Assembly: GCA_027486835.1 (NCBI GenBank) | Contig: JAIXOJ010000216.1 | Location: forward strand, 1 to 64,000 | Source of the DNA: Chitinophagaceae bacterium | GTDB taxonomy: Bacteria > Bacteroidota > Bacteroidia > Chitinophagales > Chitinophagaceae | Length of the DNA stretch: 64,000 nucleotides | Direction: 5' to 3' | Part shown: positions 36,480 to 46,574 of the stretch, piece by piece | Numbering within the stretch: the stretch's first letter is position 1 | Layout: the number at the start of each line of letters is the position of its first letter | Position numbers and translations under genes: made by a program | Notes under the pieces: model-generated | What the model was told of the DNA's origin: nothing | What the model saw: the letters and a program-made list of their open reading frames with translations, nothing else | Database searches by the model: none

Positions 36480-38030
36480 TTAGAATTTTATTTCTTCTTC
36501 GTTTTCATCGTAGAATTTAAATTCTACTAGATGGAAGTTGCTGTCTTGTTTAATTTTTAATTTGGTTTTAAATGCTCGCCTCCATTTTCTACCTATTGAA
36601 GTGAAAATCCCTTTGGTTAAATGGGAAAATACAATTGGATGTACAACTAAAGTAAGGTTCTTATGGGCATGGCTTACTAGGTATTTGAGTCTTTTCTCTA
36701 TTTCGTCTTCTAAAAGAATACTCGATGTAACCTGACCCGTTCCATGGCAAACTGGACAAAGTTCAGAGGTATTGATATGCATCTCTGGCTTCATCCTTTG
36801 TCTGGTAATCTGCATTAGGCCAAACTTCGAAATGGGGAGTACCGCATGTCTAGCCCTGTCAGTTACCATAAATTCTTCCATTGCCTCCTGTAGCTTACGC
36901 TTGTTGTCGGGCAATTTCATATCAATAAAATCGACAACAATAATCCCTCCAATATCCCTTAACCGCAATTGACGCGCAATTTCCTCAGCAGCTTCAAGAT
37001 TGGTTTGTAAGGCATTTTCTTCCTGACTATTACCAACGCTCTTATATCCACTGTTTACATCTATTACGTGCAATGCTTCGGTGTGTTCGATAACTAAGTA
37101 AGCACCACTTGGTAGGTTTACCGTTTTTCCAAAAGCACTTTTCACTTGTTTACTTACATTGTATGTATCAAACAGTGGTAAGGGGTTGGTGTACATACTT
37201 ACGATGTCCACTTTATCAGGTGCAATCCTTTGAAGATAGTTTTTGGTATCGGTATAAATGGTTTTGTCGTTGACAATAATTTTATTGAAATCTGCATTCA
37301 ATAAATCTCTTAAAATGCTTGTTGTTTTATTTTCTTCACTTAAAATTTTGACCGGAGCTACCGCATCTTTCAGGCTATTTTGTATCGATTTCCAAGTTTC
37401 AGTTAGCGAAAGCATGTCCTGATGCAATTCTGAAGCACTTTTTCCTTCCGCAGCTGTTCGTACGATTACTCCAAAACCTTTTGGTTTTACACCCTCTACA
37501 ATTTTTTGTAAGCGCTTGCGCTCTTCACCAGAATGAATTTTCTTTGAAACAGCAACAATCTCATTAAATGGGGTAATTACAATAAAACGCCCAGGAAGGC
37601 TAATTTCACAACTAAGCCTTGGCCCTTTTGCAGCAATAGGTTCCTTTAGAATTTGAACAAGAATATTGGGTTTTCCAGAAAGTACTTCATTTATTTTTCC
37701 TGTCTTTACAATTTCAGGCTCTATAGTGAAGTTGGAAAAGTCAAATCCATTTTCATCCTTAAGATGAATAGCTAGTTGTGTAAATTTTAGAAGAGATTTA
37801 GCATAGGGTGACAAATCTGTGTAATGTAAAAAGGCATCCTTTTCGAATCCTACATCAACAAAAGCAGCATTTAAACCAGGAATCAGTTTTTTGACTTTGC
37901 CTAAATATAAGTCACCCACAGCAAAACTGACATTGGTACTTTCTTTATGTAGCTCTACTAGTTTTTTATCCTCTAATAGGGCTATTTCTACACCATTAGG
38001 TGTAGCATTTATAATTAATTCTTTGTTCAC
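36480..38030 (-). CDS. rng: Ribonuclease E/G family protein
   Basis: 516 residues from a GTG at 38030, chosen because NKELIINATPNGVEIALLED is the usual family start; an upstream ATG at 38102 adds 24 non-conserved residues. S1 RNA-binding domain near 40-120. The catalytic DNase I-like region has IDVNSGYKS and VVDFIDM with the Mg-binding Asp residues. The zinc link is CPVCHGTG. Lacks the long scaffold tail of RNase E, so it is RNase G-like. Acts in rRNA processing and mRNA decay. Downstream of the mS38-like gene, with a hairpin in between. Confidence 0.95.
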   Translation of the reverse strand: MNKELIINATPNGVEIALLEDKKLVELHKESTNVSFAVGDLYLGKVKKLIPGLNAAFVDVGFEKDAFLHYTDLSPYAKSLLKFTQLAIHLKDENGFDFSNFTIEPEIVKTGKINEVLSGKPNILVQILKEPIAAKGPRLSCEISLPGRFIVITPFNEIVAVSKKIHSGEERKRLQKIVEGVKPKGFGVIVRTAAEGKSASELHQDMLSLTETWKSIQNSLKDAVAPVKILSEENKTTSILRDLLNADFNKIIVNDKTIYTDTKNYLQRIAPDKVDIVSMYTNPLPLFDTYNVSKQVKSAFGKTVNLPSGAYLVIEHTEALHVIDVNSGYKSVGNSQEENALQTNLEAAEEIARQLRLRDIGGIIVVDFIDMKLPDNKRKLQEAMEEFMVTDRARHAVLPISKFGLMQITRQRMKPEMHINTSELCPVCHGTGQVTSSILLEDEIEKRLKYLVSHAHKNLTLVVHPIVFSHLTKGIFTSIGRKWRRAFKTKLKIKQDSNFHLVEFKFYDENEEEIKF

Positions 38031-38197
38031 AAAAAACGCAACTTTAAGATATGCGACAATAGCATCTTTTTCAAGATGATTAAAAACGTAGGCAAACACC
38101 AAGTACCCTGCTGCCTACGAATAAGAAGAGCTAAAGTAGAAAGTAAAGTTGCAGTGATTGAAATTAACCCAAGAAGGCAACAAACGGCAATGATGCT

Positions 38198-38236
38198 AAT
38201 AAGCTGCAATAATTATTTACATCATTGCAGCTTATT
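38198..38236 (-). promoter_or_regulatory. Perfect hairpin in the rng leader
   Basis: AATAAGCTGCAAT (38198-38210) and ATTGCAGCTTATT (38224-38236) form a perfect 13-bp stem with a 13-base loop. It lies between the mS38-like gene and the rng start, and on the minus strand no T tract follows. It is either a processing or attenuation signal in the rng leader or a weak terminator for the small gene. Confidence 0.55.
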
Positions 38237-38259
38237 GAATGTTTATCAATTAAATAAAC

Positions 38260-38349
38260 TTATTTCTTTTTGTGTCGGTTTTTTCTAAGGCGTTTTTTAC
38301 GTTTGTGTGTTGCTATTTTATGACGTTTTCTTTTTTTACCACAAGGCAT
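38260..38349 (-). CDS. 29-residue AURKAIP1/COX24-like (mS38-like) ribosome-associated protein
   Basis: 29 residues, extremely basic, starting MPCGKKRKRHK and containing KRKKRLRKNRHKKK. This matches the short bacterial AURKAIP1/COX24-domain proteins of Bacteroidota, related to the C-terminal part of mitochondrial ribosomal protein mS38. It is likely a small-subunit ribosomal component. Too short for usual gene finding. The ATG at 38349 follows the TPR gene by about 66 bp in the same direction. Confidence 0.88.
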   Translation of the reverse strand: MPCGKKRKRHKIATHKRKKRLRKNRHKKK

Positions 38350-38415
38350 GTGTAAATTTTTTTTAGTTAGAAATAATTGTTTACTTAAAAAGTGATGTTA
38401 AATTAATAATAATTG

Positions 38416-39267
38416 CTACTTAGACAAGGTTGTTATTCTCGTAGCCAATTCTTTTTGAGCGTCAGGATTTTTGACTTGCCCTTTTACAGAACTGTACCAT
38501 TTAATAGCATTGACCTTATCCCCCTTCAACTCGTAACATTCTGCTAGGTGTAGTTCCGCTTCAATATTACTGGGCGTTTTCTGAACAATTATTAAAAATC
38601 GTTCTATTGCCTTTTCGTATTGACCACTTTTCTTTCCTCCTAGGCCCAAAATAAATTGAGCATACAAGTTATCAGGGTTTTTCTTGGCAATTTCCCTAAT
38701 TGGCAAAATGCCTTGCATCGGGTTATCTGAAATATTGCCGAGAATGTAACAAGCACCCAAACCAATTTTGCTACTATCATTATTGGCATTTAATACTAAA
38801 GCAAGGTCAAATAATTGCTTTGCATTTGAAGCTAACCAGTTTTGCATAGCTGGATCGCCCTCTACCAATAACCGTTCTAAAAATTGTTGGGCGGCAAATG
38901 TGAGGTTTTTTTCTGAACCTACCAACTTTGCTGCTTGGGCATTATAATATGCAAAGGGTTCGAAGAGATGCATGCTGTCTTTCCAGAAGGACGACAATTG
39001 TTCATACATTTTTAATTGCTGAGCCTTGACATCGCCCCTTGTTACGCTATTTTCCAGTTTGGTGATTCGGTTACTTTGTTCATCTGTTAACCGTTGTTTG
39101 GCCTTGGCAAGTAAATCTTTAAACTCAATTGTGGGTTTAGTTGCAGCGGCTTGCATATTGGTGTTGGTAGGTTGTGGTTTCTTTGGGGGTATGGTGTTTC
39201 CGCCAAAAAACAATACTAGCACAAGTGTGCTACCAATAACTAAAAGGATTAACTGTTGTTTATTCAC
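38416..39267 (-). CDS. Membrane-anchored TPR protein
   Basis: 283 residues. An N-terminal transmembrane anchor (about 5-23) is followed by a Pro/Thr/Asn-rich linker (27-45) and tetratricopeptide-like repeats to the end (for example YEKAIERFLIIVQKTPSNIEAELHLAECYELKGD). Probably faces the periplasm. Overlaps the upstream HU gene by 8 bp, so the two are translationally coupled. Specific role unknown. Confidence 0.88.
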   Translation of the reverse strand: MNKQQLILLVIGSTLVLVLFFGGNTIPPKKPQPTNTNMQAAATKPTIEFKDLLAKAKQRLTDEQSNRITKLENSVTRGDVKAQQLKMYEQLSSFWKDSMHLFEPFAYYNAQAAKLVGSEKNLTFAAQQFLERLLVEGDPAMQNWLASNAKQLFDLALVLNANNDSSKIGLGACYILGNISDNPMQGILPIREIAKKNPDNLYAQFILGLGGKKSGQYEKAIERFLIIVQKTPSNIEAELHLAECYELKGDKVNAIKWYSSVKGQVKNPDAQKELATRITTLSK

Positions 39268-39589
39268 TTATTTTATTGATTTTATTTTCGTTTTTATCAC
39301 CCTTCGGGATGTAATTATCTCTAATTAATTCAACAAACTCGTCGGCGGGTTTAAAATTTGGAATAAAATGTTCAGGTATATGAACGCCAACATTTTTTCT
39401 GATATCTCTTCCTGTTTTAGCCGCACGTTTTTTTACACCAAATGTCCCAAAATGTCGGATAATAAGTTGTTCACCGTCTGCGACAGCATTTTTCATTTCG
39501 CTAAACAAAGTATTTATGGTAAGCATTATATCCACCTTGGGGATACCCGTTTTTTCTGCAATTATATCTACAAGAGTAGTTTTCTTCAT
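39260..39589 (-). CDS. HU/IHF-family DNA-binding protein
   Basis: 109-residue histone-like protein. The N-terminal helical dimer region (IAEKTGIPKVDIMLTINTLF) and the beta arm with IRHFGTFGVKKRAAKTGRDI are conserved, and the C-terminus extends by about 15 residues beyond classic HU. Binds and bends DNA. First gene of an operon with the TPR gene, the mS38-like gene and perhaps rng. Confidence 0.93.
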   Translation of the reverse strand: MKKTTLVDIIAEKTGIPKVDIMLTINTLFSEMKNAVADGEQLIIRHFGTFGVKKRAAKTGRDIRKNVGVHIPEHFIPNFKPADEFVELIRDNYIPKGDKNENKINKISE

Positions 39590-39731
39590 ACACTTTTTTG
39601 AGAAAAGAATCTAAGTTAGCGTTTAGAGACTGGCAAAAGAAAGCAATGTTTTACTTTTTTCGCCAATTCATTTTTTCGCCGTTAATAACCTTAATTGTTT
39701 TAACCAATTTTTAAAAAGTTATCCCACTCAG

Positions 39732-40820
39732 ATGATGGTCATTCAACACCCATTTACCCAACTATTAATGAACTGGCACAAAAACTTCAATCGTAGAGAA
39801 ATGCCATGGAAGGAAGAAAAAGATCCTTATAAAATATGGTTAAGTGAGGTTATTCTACAGCAAACAAGAGTGGAACAAGGTCTCCCCTATTATCAGCGAT
39901 TCTTGGCAAATTATCCTACCATCCAGCAGCTTGCAAATGCAAAGGATGAGGCCGTATTTAAACTTTGGGAGGGTTTAGGCTATTACAACCGCTGTAAAAA
40001 TTTAATTGAAACTGCTAGATATATCTCAAACGAGCTTAACGGCATTTTCCCTTCTGATTACGACACAATCGTTGGTTTGAAAGGAATTGGCCCTTATACA
40101 GCTTCGGCCATTGCTTCCTTCGCATTTGATCAACCCTGCGCTGTGTTAGATGGGAATGTATTTAGGGTTTTGTCTAGAACTCTAGGAATTGAAACGCCTA
40201 TTGATTCAACCTCAGGAAAAAAACAATTTGCCCAAATTGCCTTTGACTTATTAGACAAAACAGCATCAGCTCAATATAACCAAGCCATCATGGATTTTGG
40301 TGCTACGGTTTGTAAACCAATGCTGCCTCTTTGCGGTACTTGCCCTATATCCGAACACTGCGTTTCCTTTAATACTGGCATGGTAAATAAACTGCCGATA
40401 AAAGAAAAAATATTGACCAAAAAAAGTAGATGGTTTTACTATTTCATTTTTGAATTTGACCATCAAGTGATGGTACAAAAACGCACAATGAAAGACATCT
40501 GGGAAAACCTTTTTGAGTTTCATTTACTAGAATCAACTGAAAAAATTGAATGGGATGAGCAAGCAATCAGTAGCTATATCTTCCAACAATTTTCAATTGC
40601 TGATTTCAAGTTAATTGAGGTATCTGTACTTCAAAAGCAACAGTTGACACACCAACTAATTAAGGGTCAATTCATTCGGGTTCAGATGGGTTCTCTACCA
40701 CATCAGTTTAATCGGTTTCAATGGCAACCAATTGAAACTTTGAAAGACTTAGCTTTTCCAAGATTCATTACTCAGTACTTGGCCTCTTGGGAGGTTAGTT
40801 GCGCACCCAGGTTGTTTTAG
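39732..40820 (+). CDS. mutY: A/G-specific adenine DNA glycosylase MutY
   Basis: 362 residues. Removes adenine mispaired with 8-oxoguanine. Helix-hairpin-helix GLKGIGPYTASAIASFAF and catalytic Asp in VLDGNVFRVLSR are present. The 4Fe-4S site is C-x6-C-x2-C-x5-C (CKPMLPLCGTCPISEHC). A C-terminal NUDIX-like domain recognises 8-oxoG. The start is either of two adjacent ATGs. Its 3' end overlaps the convergent L,D-transpeptidase gene by 26 bp. Confidence 0.96.
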   Translation: MMVIQHPFTQLLMNWHKNFNRREMPWKEEKDPYKIWLSEVILQQTRVEQGLPYYQRFLANYPTIQQLANAKDEAVFKLWEGLGYYNRCKNLIETARYISNELNGIFPSDYDTIVGLKGIGPYTASAIASFAFDQPCAVLDGNVFRVLSRTLGIETPIDSTSGKKQFAQIAFDLLDKTASAQYNQAIMDFGATVCKPMLPLCGTCPISEHCVSFNTGMVNKLPIKEKILTKKSRWFYYFIFEFDHQVMVQKRTMKDIWENLFEFHLLESTEKIEWDEQAISSYIFQQFSIADFKLIEVSVLQKQQLTHQLIKGQFIRVQMGSLPHQFNRFQWQPIETLKDLAFPRFITQYLASWEVSCAPRLF

Positions 40821-42417
40821 CGAATAATTTATCTGCCATTTTTTTATCGTGTCCGTAGATATCATCTCTGAAGTTGAGCAATCCTTTTTCATCTACCCAC
40901 GCTGTAAAATATTTTATGGTAACTTGGATGGCAGGCTTTGCTGTCATCCAAGTTTCATCGGTTTTAGACATTAGGGCTTTAATGGAATCGGAGGTAATGG
41001 TAGTATCTTTTCGTAGCAAGTACTCTGCTAGTTTAACTGGCTCTCCTAAACGGATACACCCATGACTAAACGTTCGTTTGGAGGAAGCAAATGCTTCTTT
41101 GAATGGGGTGTCATGAAAATAAATATTATAGTTATTAGGGAATAAAAACTTAACCCCTCCTAATGAGTTGCCTGGTCCAGGTTTTTGTCGAATGACAGGC
41201 TGCTTTTTATTGTATTTGACAATTTCCATGTTGTGCTTGGTTAGGTAGTTAGAGTCTAGCTTCATTGCTGGCAAAACTTCTTTTTTTACAATTTCTTCGG
41301 TAACATTCCAATAAGGGCTGAAAACAATATACCTAAGATTGCCATTGAATATGACGGTGTTATTTGCTGCAGTACCAACCACTACATCCATACTAAAGCT
41401 ATGTTTTCCAGAATCGTAGAAATGCAAGGCATATTCTGGAATATTCACTACAATGCGGGGTTCGTTGGATTTTTCGGGAAGTAGCCACCTTGCCCTTTCT
41501 AAGTTAATAACCATTTTCTCTATAAGGGAATCGATTGGTTTGTTTAGTTCATGCATGGTTGATTTACCAATTACCCCGTTAGGTTTTAAGCCCATGCGGC
41601 CTTGAAATTGTTTAACTGCATGAAATAAACTAGAATCGAAACGACGAGAAGAATCTTTCATGGGTAAATCTCCCAGCAGAAAGAGCCTTTCTTTTATCAG
41701 TGCTATCGTTTTGCTTTTATTTCCTTTCCGATAATAAGTACGTGTCATGCGTATGGAATCCCATGATTGTTCTTTTTTTAGTTGATAATACTTTACTAAA
41801 TACTTTTCTATTAAGCGATATTGAACATGGAGGGGCTCTGTTTCTTCTAAACTTTTTTGTGGAAGCACATGAATCATTGTATCGAGTGTGCGAACTAGAT
41901 CCACGTGTTTTCTTGGGATGAACCAGCCCATCTCTTTTAAATCAATAATGCCACCTGCATACACTTTGGTGGAATAGTTGAAGAATTGGCCTGTTAACTG
42001 CAATTCTGTATTTAAAGCAATACTATCTGATATTTTTTTTGCAGTGAGTGTACCTATTTGTTGCTCGTAAAAATCTTTTAGTCTAGTATTAAAAATACTG
42101 CTGTCGTTTAAATTATCTATTATGTTGCTTTGGAGTTTGTAGAATTTGTGGGCTTGCTGAACCAACCCATTGCTATCATACCATACATATTTGAAGTTGC
42201 GTTTCTGGTAGAAAGCAAAGTATTGGTCAGAAAACTTTTTAAGCGAATCATTTCTGTTTAAAAAATTAGCAAGAGCCGTGCTATCAAAAAGAAGCTTAAA
42301 ATGGGTAGTATCTATTTGCGTTTTTGTGGTGGTTTTGGGATCTACTTTTTTGGAACAATGCCAAGAAAATAGTATCAAAGAGGTAAAAAAGATGGCGATT
42401 GATGCAATTTTTTTCAT
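40795..42417 (-). CDS. L,D-transpeptidase (YcbB-like), lipoprotein
   Basis: 540 residues. N-terminal lipoprotein signal with Cys in FSWHCSKK, so anchored in the envelope. A peptidoglycan-binding-type helical domain (about 255-315, FHAVKQFQGRMGLKPNGVIG) is followed by the YkuD catalytic domain with His and Cys in SHGCIRLGEPVKLAEYLL. Forms 3-3 crosslinks in peptidoglycan or attaches proteins to it. Single-gene unit. The 26-bp convergent overlap with mutY may couple their expression. Confidence 0.94.
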   Translation of the reverse strand: MKKIASIAIFFTSLILFSWHCSKKVDPKTTTKTQIDTTHFKLLFDSTALANFLNRNDSLKKFSDQYFAFYQKRNFKYVWYDSNGLVQQAHKFYKLQSNIIDNLNDSSIFNTRLKDFYEQQIGTLTAKKISDSIALNTELQLTGQFFNYSTKVYAGGIIDLKEMGWFIPRKHVDLVRTLDTMIHVLPQKSLEETEPLHVQYRLIEKYLVKYYQLKKEQSWDSIRMTRTYYRKGNKSKTIALIKERLFLLGDLPMKDSSRRFDSSLFHAVKQFQGRMGLKPNGVIGKSTMHELNKPIDSLIEKMVINLERARWLLPEKSNEPRIVVNIPEYALHFYDSGKHSFSMDVVVGTAANNTVIFNGNLRYIVFSPYWNVTEEIVKKEVLPAMKLDSNYLTKHNMEIVKYNKKQPVIRQKPGPGNSLGGVKFLFPNNYNIYFHDTPFKEAFASSKRTFSHGCIRLGEPVKLAEYLLRKDTTITSDSIKALMSKTDETWMTAKPAIQVTIKYFTAWVDEKGLLNFRDDIYGHDKKMADKLFAKTTWVRN

Positions 42418-42780
42418 GTACCGTTAGTTTTGGTTTAGCGAAAATACGGGGTTATCCACATTTCGTTTGGCGGTTATTAACATTTTTGATGCCAAAAATG
42501 AAAATCGCCAAAAGTTTTTTGCTTTTTGAAGAAAAAACCCTATTGCATTCATGATGCTAACTATCCATGTATGTGTATTGGTTGGCTACAGAAGCATGTG
42601 GAAAAAAATCACAACCTTGTGTGTGTGTATGAATTTGGGTTAAATGCTAGTATGTATGATATTGAATACTGTTTAAACAATTGTAGCTGAACATTGATTT
42701 TTTCGTGAAATAGTTTTTCTATTGAATGCACATCTATAGATTGTTTCGCTTATACCCTCAGTCTTAATTTAGAAAACATA

Positions 42781-42816
42781 AAAGGGCAGGATTGCTAATA
42801 GAAATCTTGCCCTTTT
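42781..42816. terminator. Terminator after the SDR gene
   Basis: AAAGGGCAGGATT pairs with AATCTTGCCCTTT (one G-T pair) over a 10-base loop, with flanking A and T tracts. The rest of 42418-42780 shows no gene. The stem resembles the terminator at 20521. Confidence 0.88.
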
Positions 42817-42839
42817 TATCCAATAAGCACTCGTTTATT

Positions 42840-43610
42840 TTATCCTCCTTTATACATGACCGTGCCATTAGCTTGCGAGGTGCAGGTAACCACAAGGTCA
42901 TTAATGCAAACATGTGCTGGCAATGAGGCACAGTAATAAGCAATGTCAGCTATGTCCTCGGCGTGTAAAGGAGTATATCCTTCGTATACCAAAGCAGCTT
43001 TTGATTCATCCCCTTTGTAACGCACTACTGAAAATTCAGTATCTGCTGAGCCGGGATGAATGGCTGTTACTTTTATTTTGTGGGGCAATAAATCGATGCG
43101 CATTCCTTTGCTTATAGCATCTACGGCATGTTTGCTGGCGCAATAAACACTGCCGTCTTTGTACACTTCTTTTCCTGCAATAGAGCCTAAGTTAATGATA
43201 TGCCCCTTTTTGTTGGGAATCATCAGTGGCAGTACGGCCTTGCTTACATACAAAAGTCCTTTTACATTGGTATCGAGCATCGTTTCCCAATCGTCCATGT
43301 TGGCATTATCAAAACTATCCCTGCCCAAGGCCAAACCTGCATTATTAATCAACACATCAATACTTCGCCAATCCTCTGGTAAAGAAGCTACTGCATCCGC
43401 AACTGCTTGTTTGTCCTGAACATCAAAAACCAAAGGCAACACTTTTGCTTGGTATTGGCTACTCAATGTCTCGCTTATCAACGCTAGCTTTTCGCTTCTT
43501 CTGCCAGTAATTATACATTGATACCCCTCCTTGGCAAATCTTTCTGCTATTGCCTTGCCAAAGCCAGAAGTGGCTCCGGTAATCATCACTATCTTTTTTT
43601 CATTCATCAT
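42840..43610 (-). CDS. SDR-family NAD(P)-dependent oxidoreductase
   Basis: 256 residues, classical short-chain dehydrogenase. The cofactor motif is TGATSGFG near the N-terminus, with NNAGLALG, catalytic Ser in GSIAG and YCASK. The overall pattern resembles the YdfG/serine 3-dehydrogenase group, which reduces or oxidises 3-hydroxy acids. The arginines after the Rossmann loop (ITGRRSEK) suggest NADP. Substrate unknown. Confidence 0.93.
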   Translation of the reverse strand: MMNEKKIVMITGATSGFGKAIAERFAKEGYQCIITGRRSEKLALISETLSSQYQAKVLPLVFDVQDKQAVADAVASLPEDWRSIDVLINNAGLALGRDSFDNANMDDWETMLDTNVKGLLYVSKAVLPLMIPNKKGHIINLGSIAGKEVYKDGSVYCASKHAVDAISKGMRIDLLPHKIKVTAIHPGSADTEFSVVRYKGDESKAALVYEGYTPLHAEDIADIAYYCASLPAHVCINDLVVTCTSQANGTVMYKGG

Positions 43611-43653
43611 TTGTAAGTTGTAAGTATTAAGTCCTAGGTTGTAGGTAGGTAAG
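43611..43653. repeat. 7-bp-period TTGTARG repeat
   Basis: Heptamers TTGTAAG, TTGTAAG, TATTAAG, TCCTAGG, TTGTAGG and TAGGTAA follow one another directly upstream of the SDR start codon. Confidence 0.7.
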
Positions 43654-43700
43654 CTTGTGGAAACTACCTATTAATAGCCAAGTCAACCTTTTTCAGGGAT

Positions 43701-46397
43701 TTATTTGGCAATCAGCACAAACGTGCCTTTTCTGGTAATCCGTTGCCCCAAGTAGTTCCACCCACTAACGGTGTAAACATAAGTACCCGTTTGCTGTGGT
43801 TTGCCTTTATAATTACCATCCCACCCCTTTTCTATGTCACTGGTGGAATAAAGCAATTGCCCAAGCCTATTGAACACAGAGAAATTCTCTAACTTAAAAA
43901 TGCCCACAGGAATGGGTTTTTCTATATCGTTCAATCCATCGCCATTGGGGGTAAAAGCGGTGGGTACGAAAATATCAGGAGGGGTTTTATATACCACTAC
44001 TCGCATGGAGTCTAGTGCATAACAACCTTCGGGGGTTGATGCCCTTGCGATGTAGGTAATGGTATCGATGTATTTAGCCAAAGTGGCAATGGGGTTGCGA
44101 ATTTTATTGTTGTTGAGCCCAATAGAGGGTGTCCAAAAGAATGAAGTAGTGGCCGAATCTACATTTCCATCAATTTTTAATTGCAATGGCTGGTCGGCTA
44201 CCACCACTGTGTCGTTTCCTATAGCAATATTCACTTTGGGTACGATTGTAACCTTTACAGTATCTGTAATAATCTTAGGACAGGCATTTGTGCCAAGGTA
44301 GCGTGCAGTAAGTAGGTAAGTAGTAGTGGTGTCAGTTGCAATAAAAGGTCTAAAGTTGGTACTATCCGCACCCACCAGTTTATTAGCAGGTGACCAAACT
44401 ACTTTATTGCCTTCGCCATAGCCAAGCAATTGCAAAGGACTTCCAAAACACAATACTGTATCCCTAGCAGCGATAGCTACAGGATAAGGATATACTTTTA
44501 CTAAAGCCCCATCTGTAGCAAAACAACGCTTACCCAATTGTGCAGTTACGTAATATCCTGTGGGGTTTTGCGATGGTATAACCGTAGGATTTCTTACGGA
44601 GCTTACTTTTTCTAGCGGATTACTGCTTTTCCAAGTAAACTTTTGCCCTAGACCTTTTGCATACAATTGAATAGGATCTGTTAAACAAGCTATGGTGTCG
44701 GGGCCAACTTTCACCGAAATGGACTTGACCACGTTTACCTTAATAGAATCGTCATTAACACACCCTTTATTGAACAGGCTTACATAATACATGGTGGTAT
44801 CGGTGGGAAAAATGGTAGGGTTGGACAATGTGGTATTGTTCATAAACTTTCTTGGTGACCATGTAAATGCACCAGTGCCAAATGCTTCTAACTGCACTGT
44901 ATCTAAATAGCAAATAGTTGTATCTTTTGCTGGAAGATAAAGGGAGGGCTTGTCAATTACCTGAATCACTTTTACCATTGTATCTAAGCATCCAAAAGTA
45001 TTGGAGGCAATGAGCGTAACGGTTTTTTTGCCCAAAGTAGGATAGAGGTATGAAATGTATTTAGCAGTAGAAGTATCGGTAGTAACGGTGGGTTCACCCA
45101 AGTCCCAATTCCACGAAGTAACTTTTCCAAATTTGGAATAGCTGGTATCCTTAAACACATAAGGGTTTAAAATACAACTACTATCTACGGTGAAATCTGC
45201 CGTGAACCCTGGATATACTTTTACGATGGCCTTCGCCGAATCAACGCACACAATAGATCCATTTCCCGAGGTCACGGTAAGGGTAAGGTTATAGCTGCCT
45301 GTGTCGGGATAAGTGTGGGTAGGCGTGGGCAGTGTAGATACATTAGAAGCGGCACTACTCGTGTCGCCAAAAGTCCATAGATACGTCTTAATATTTGTAG
45401 CCGTAGATTCGTTAAAGAACGAAAATGTAAGGTCGTTACAGTTGGTATAGGCTGGTTTTAAATCTGCAGCGGAAATAGAACAATTGGCCACCGTAACATG
45501 GATTTCCTTTTTGGTAGAGCCAATGTTTATCCCATTTCTAAACTCTAAAACACATACGGAGAGTACATATTCGCCTGTAATGGGGGGTGCTTTACCCGAA
45601 ATAATTCCTGTTTTGCTATCAATAACCACCGATGGTCCCAATGGGCTTGTGCCAGTATAAGTAGGTGTGTTGTAAGGTACAGAGGTAAATGGCGGTGCAG
45701 ATGGCGAAGTTGGTTTGGGCCCTATACCGTTAGGCTCTGAGCTTGCTGCATTCGTGCCGCCTGTTAATCCATTGCAAAAAGTATAAACCAGCGAATCACC
45801 CAAATCTTTATCTATTGCACCAAAATCTATAGTAAAAGGAGCTTTAAAGCAAATAAGTGCCGTGTCTTTCTGCGCAAATACAGGGCTGCTGTTGTTTCTA
45901 AACGAGATGCCGTTGATAATACCCGGAATTCTGTTGGAATAGGTAACGCCCACGTCACCAGAGTTGATGATATTTTCAATGCCGTTGATTCTGCAACACC
46001 GCTGCACGGCTAAGATGTAGCCAGCAGGATTGTCCGTCAGCTCCACCACTGTTTCGTACTTGTTAATCAAATAACACACTGCTGGTTTAGGAAATATGCA
46101 GCCACTATACGTACGCTTGTTTAAGATAACCGACCCATTCACCACAGAGTCAATGTCTTTTAAAATAACTAGTTGATTCGTGCCTGCATCAAATATGCCT
46201 AATGTGGCTTTGTCATCTATTTGTGGGCCAATAGAACCACAATCCAAATATTGGCGGATGGTTATTTTGTAGGAAGAGGTATTGGGTAGGGAACCAGGCC
46301 CTAGGTATTCATACTGAATCCACCCCCCCTTTAGATGTCGGGCATTAGCTGCTAGCCCGATACTGAATAGCGTAAGTAGTAAAATAAGTTTCTTCAT
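43701..46397 (-). CDS. Secreted PKD-domain protein with gliding/T9SS type B C-terminal domain
   Basis: 898 residues. Signal peptide at the N-terminus (1-19, ending LAANA). Several immunoglobulin/PKD-like repeats follow (about 305-480, with TYLWTFGDTSS and SWNWDLG), then strings of domains with VTITY-type strands. The last 90 residues (IFVPTAFTPNGDGLNDIE...FVLIAK) match the gliding motility-associated C-terminal domain, a type B signal for type IX secretion. Probably a cell-surface adhesin-like protein. A single gene. Confidence 0.95.
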   Translation of the reverse strand: MKKLILLLTLFSIGLAANARHLKGGWIQYEYLGPGSLPNTSSYKITIRQYLDCGSIGPQIDDKATLGIFDAGTNQLVILKDIDSVVNGSVILNKRTYSGCIFPKPAVCYLINKYETVVELTDNPAGYILAVQRCCRINGIENIINSGDVGVTYSNRIPGIINGISFRNNSSPVFAQKDTALICFKAPFTIDFGAIDKDLGDSLVYTFCNGLTGGTNAASSEPNGIGPKPTSPSAPPFTSVPYNTPTYTGTSPLGPSVVIDSKTGIISGKAPPITGEYVLSVCVLEFRNGINIGSTKKEIHVTVANCSISAADLKPAYTNCNDLTFSFFNESTATNIKTYLWTFGDTSSAASNVSTLPTPTHTYPDTGSYNLTLTVTSGNGSIVCVDSAKAIVKVYPGFTADFTVDSSCILNPYVFKDTSYSKFGKVTSWNWDLGEPTVTTDTSTAKYISYLYPTLGKKTVTLIASNTFGCLDTMVKVIQVIDKPSLYLPAKDTTICYLDTVQLEAFGTGAFTWSPRKFMNNTTLSNPTIFPTDTTMYYVSLFNKGCVNDDSIKVNVVKSISVKVGPDTIACLTDPIQLYAKGLGQKFTWKSSNPLEKVSSVRNPTVIPSQNPTGYYVTAQLGKRCFATDGALVKVYPYPVAIAARDTVLCFGSPLQLLGYGEGNKVVWSPANKLVGADSTNFRPFIATDTTTTYLLTARYLGTNACPKIITDTVKVTIVPKVNIAIGNDTVVVADQPLQLKIDGNVDSATTSFFWTPSIGLNNNKIRNPIATLAKYIDTITYIARASTPEGCYALDSMRVVVYKTPPDIFVPTAFTPNGDGLNDIEKPIPVGIFKLENFSVFNRLGQLLYSTSDIEKGWDGNYKGKPQQTGTYVYTVSGWNYLGQRITRKGTFVLIAK

Positions 46398-46574
46398 AAT
46401 CTAATAATTATAATAGCCAATACATCTATAAACAAGGATGTATGTAGATGCTGTTTTAATACACAAAGAGCTGCAAAGCTGTTTATATGTTGTATGGTTA
46501 AAGTGGAATGTAATAATAATTTAACAATACTACATCATTTGCAACAGCGCCATACAGGAATTAACTAGCCCTAA

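Noticed and set aside
38031-38102. Upstream ATG start for rng
   Set aside because: The extra 24 residues are not like the family start; the GTG at 38030 gives the usual N-terminus.
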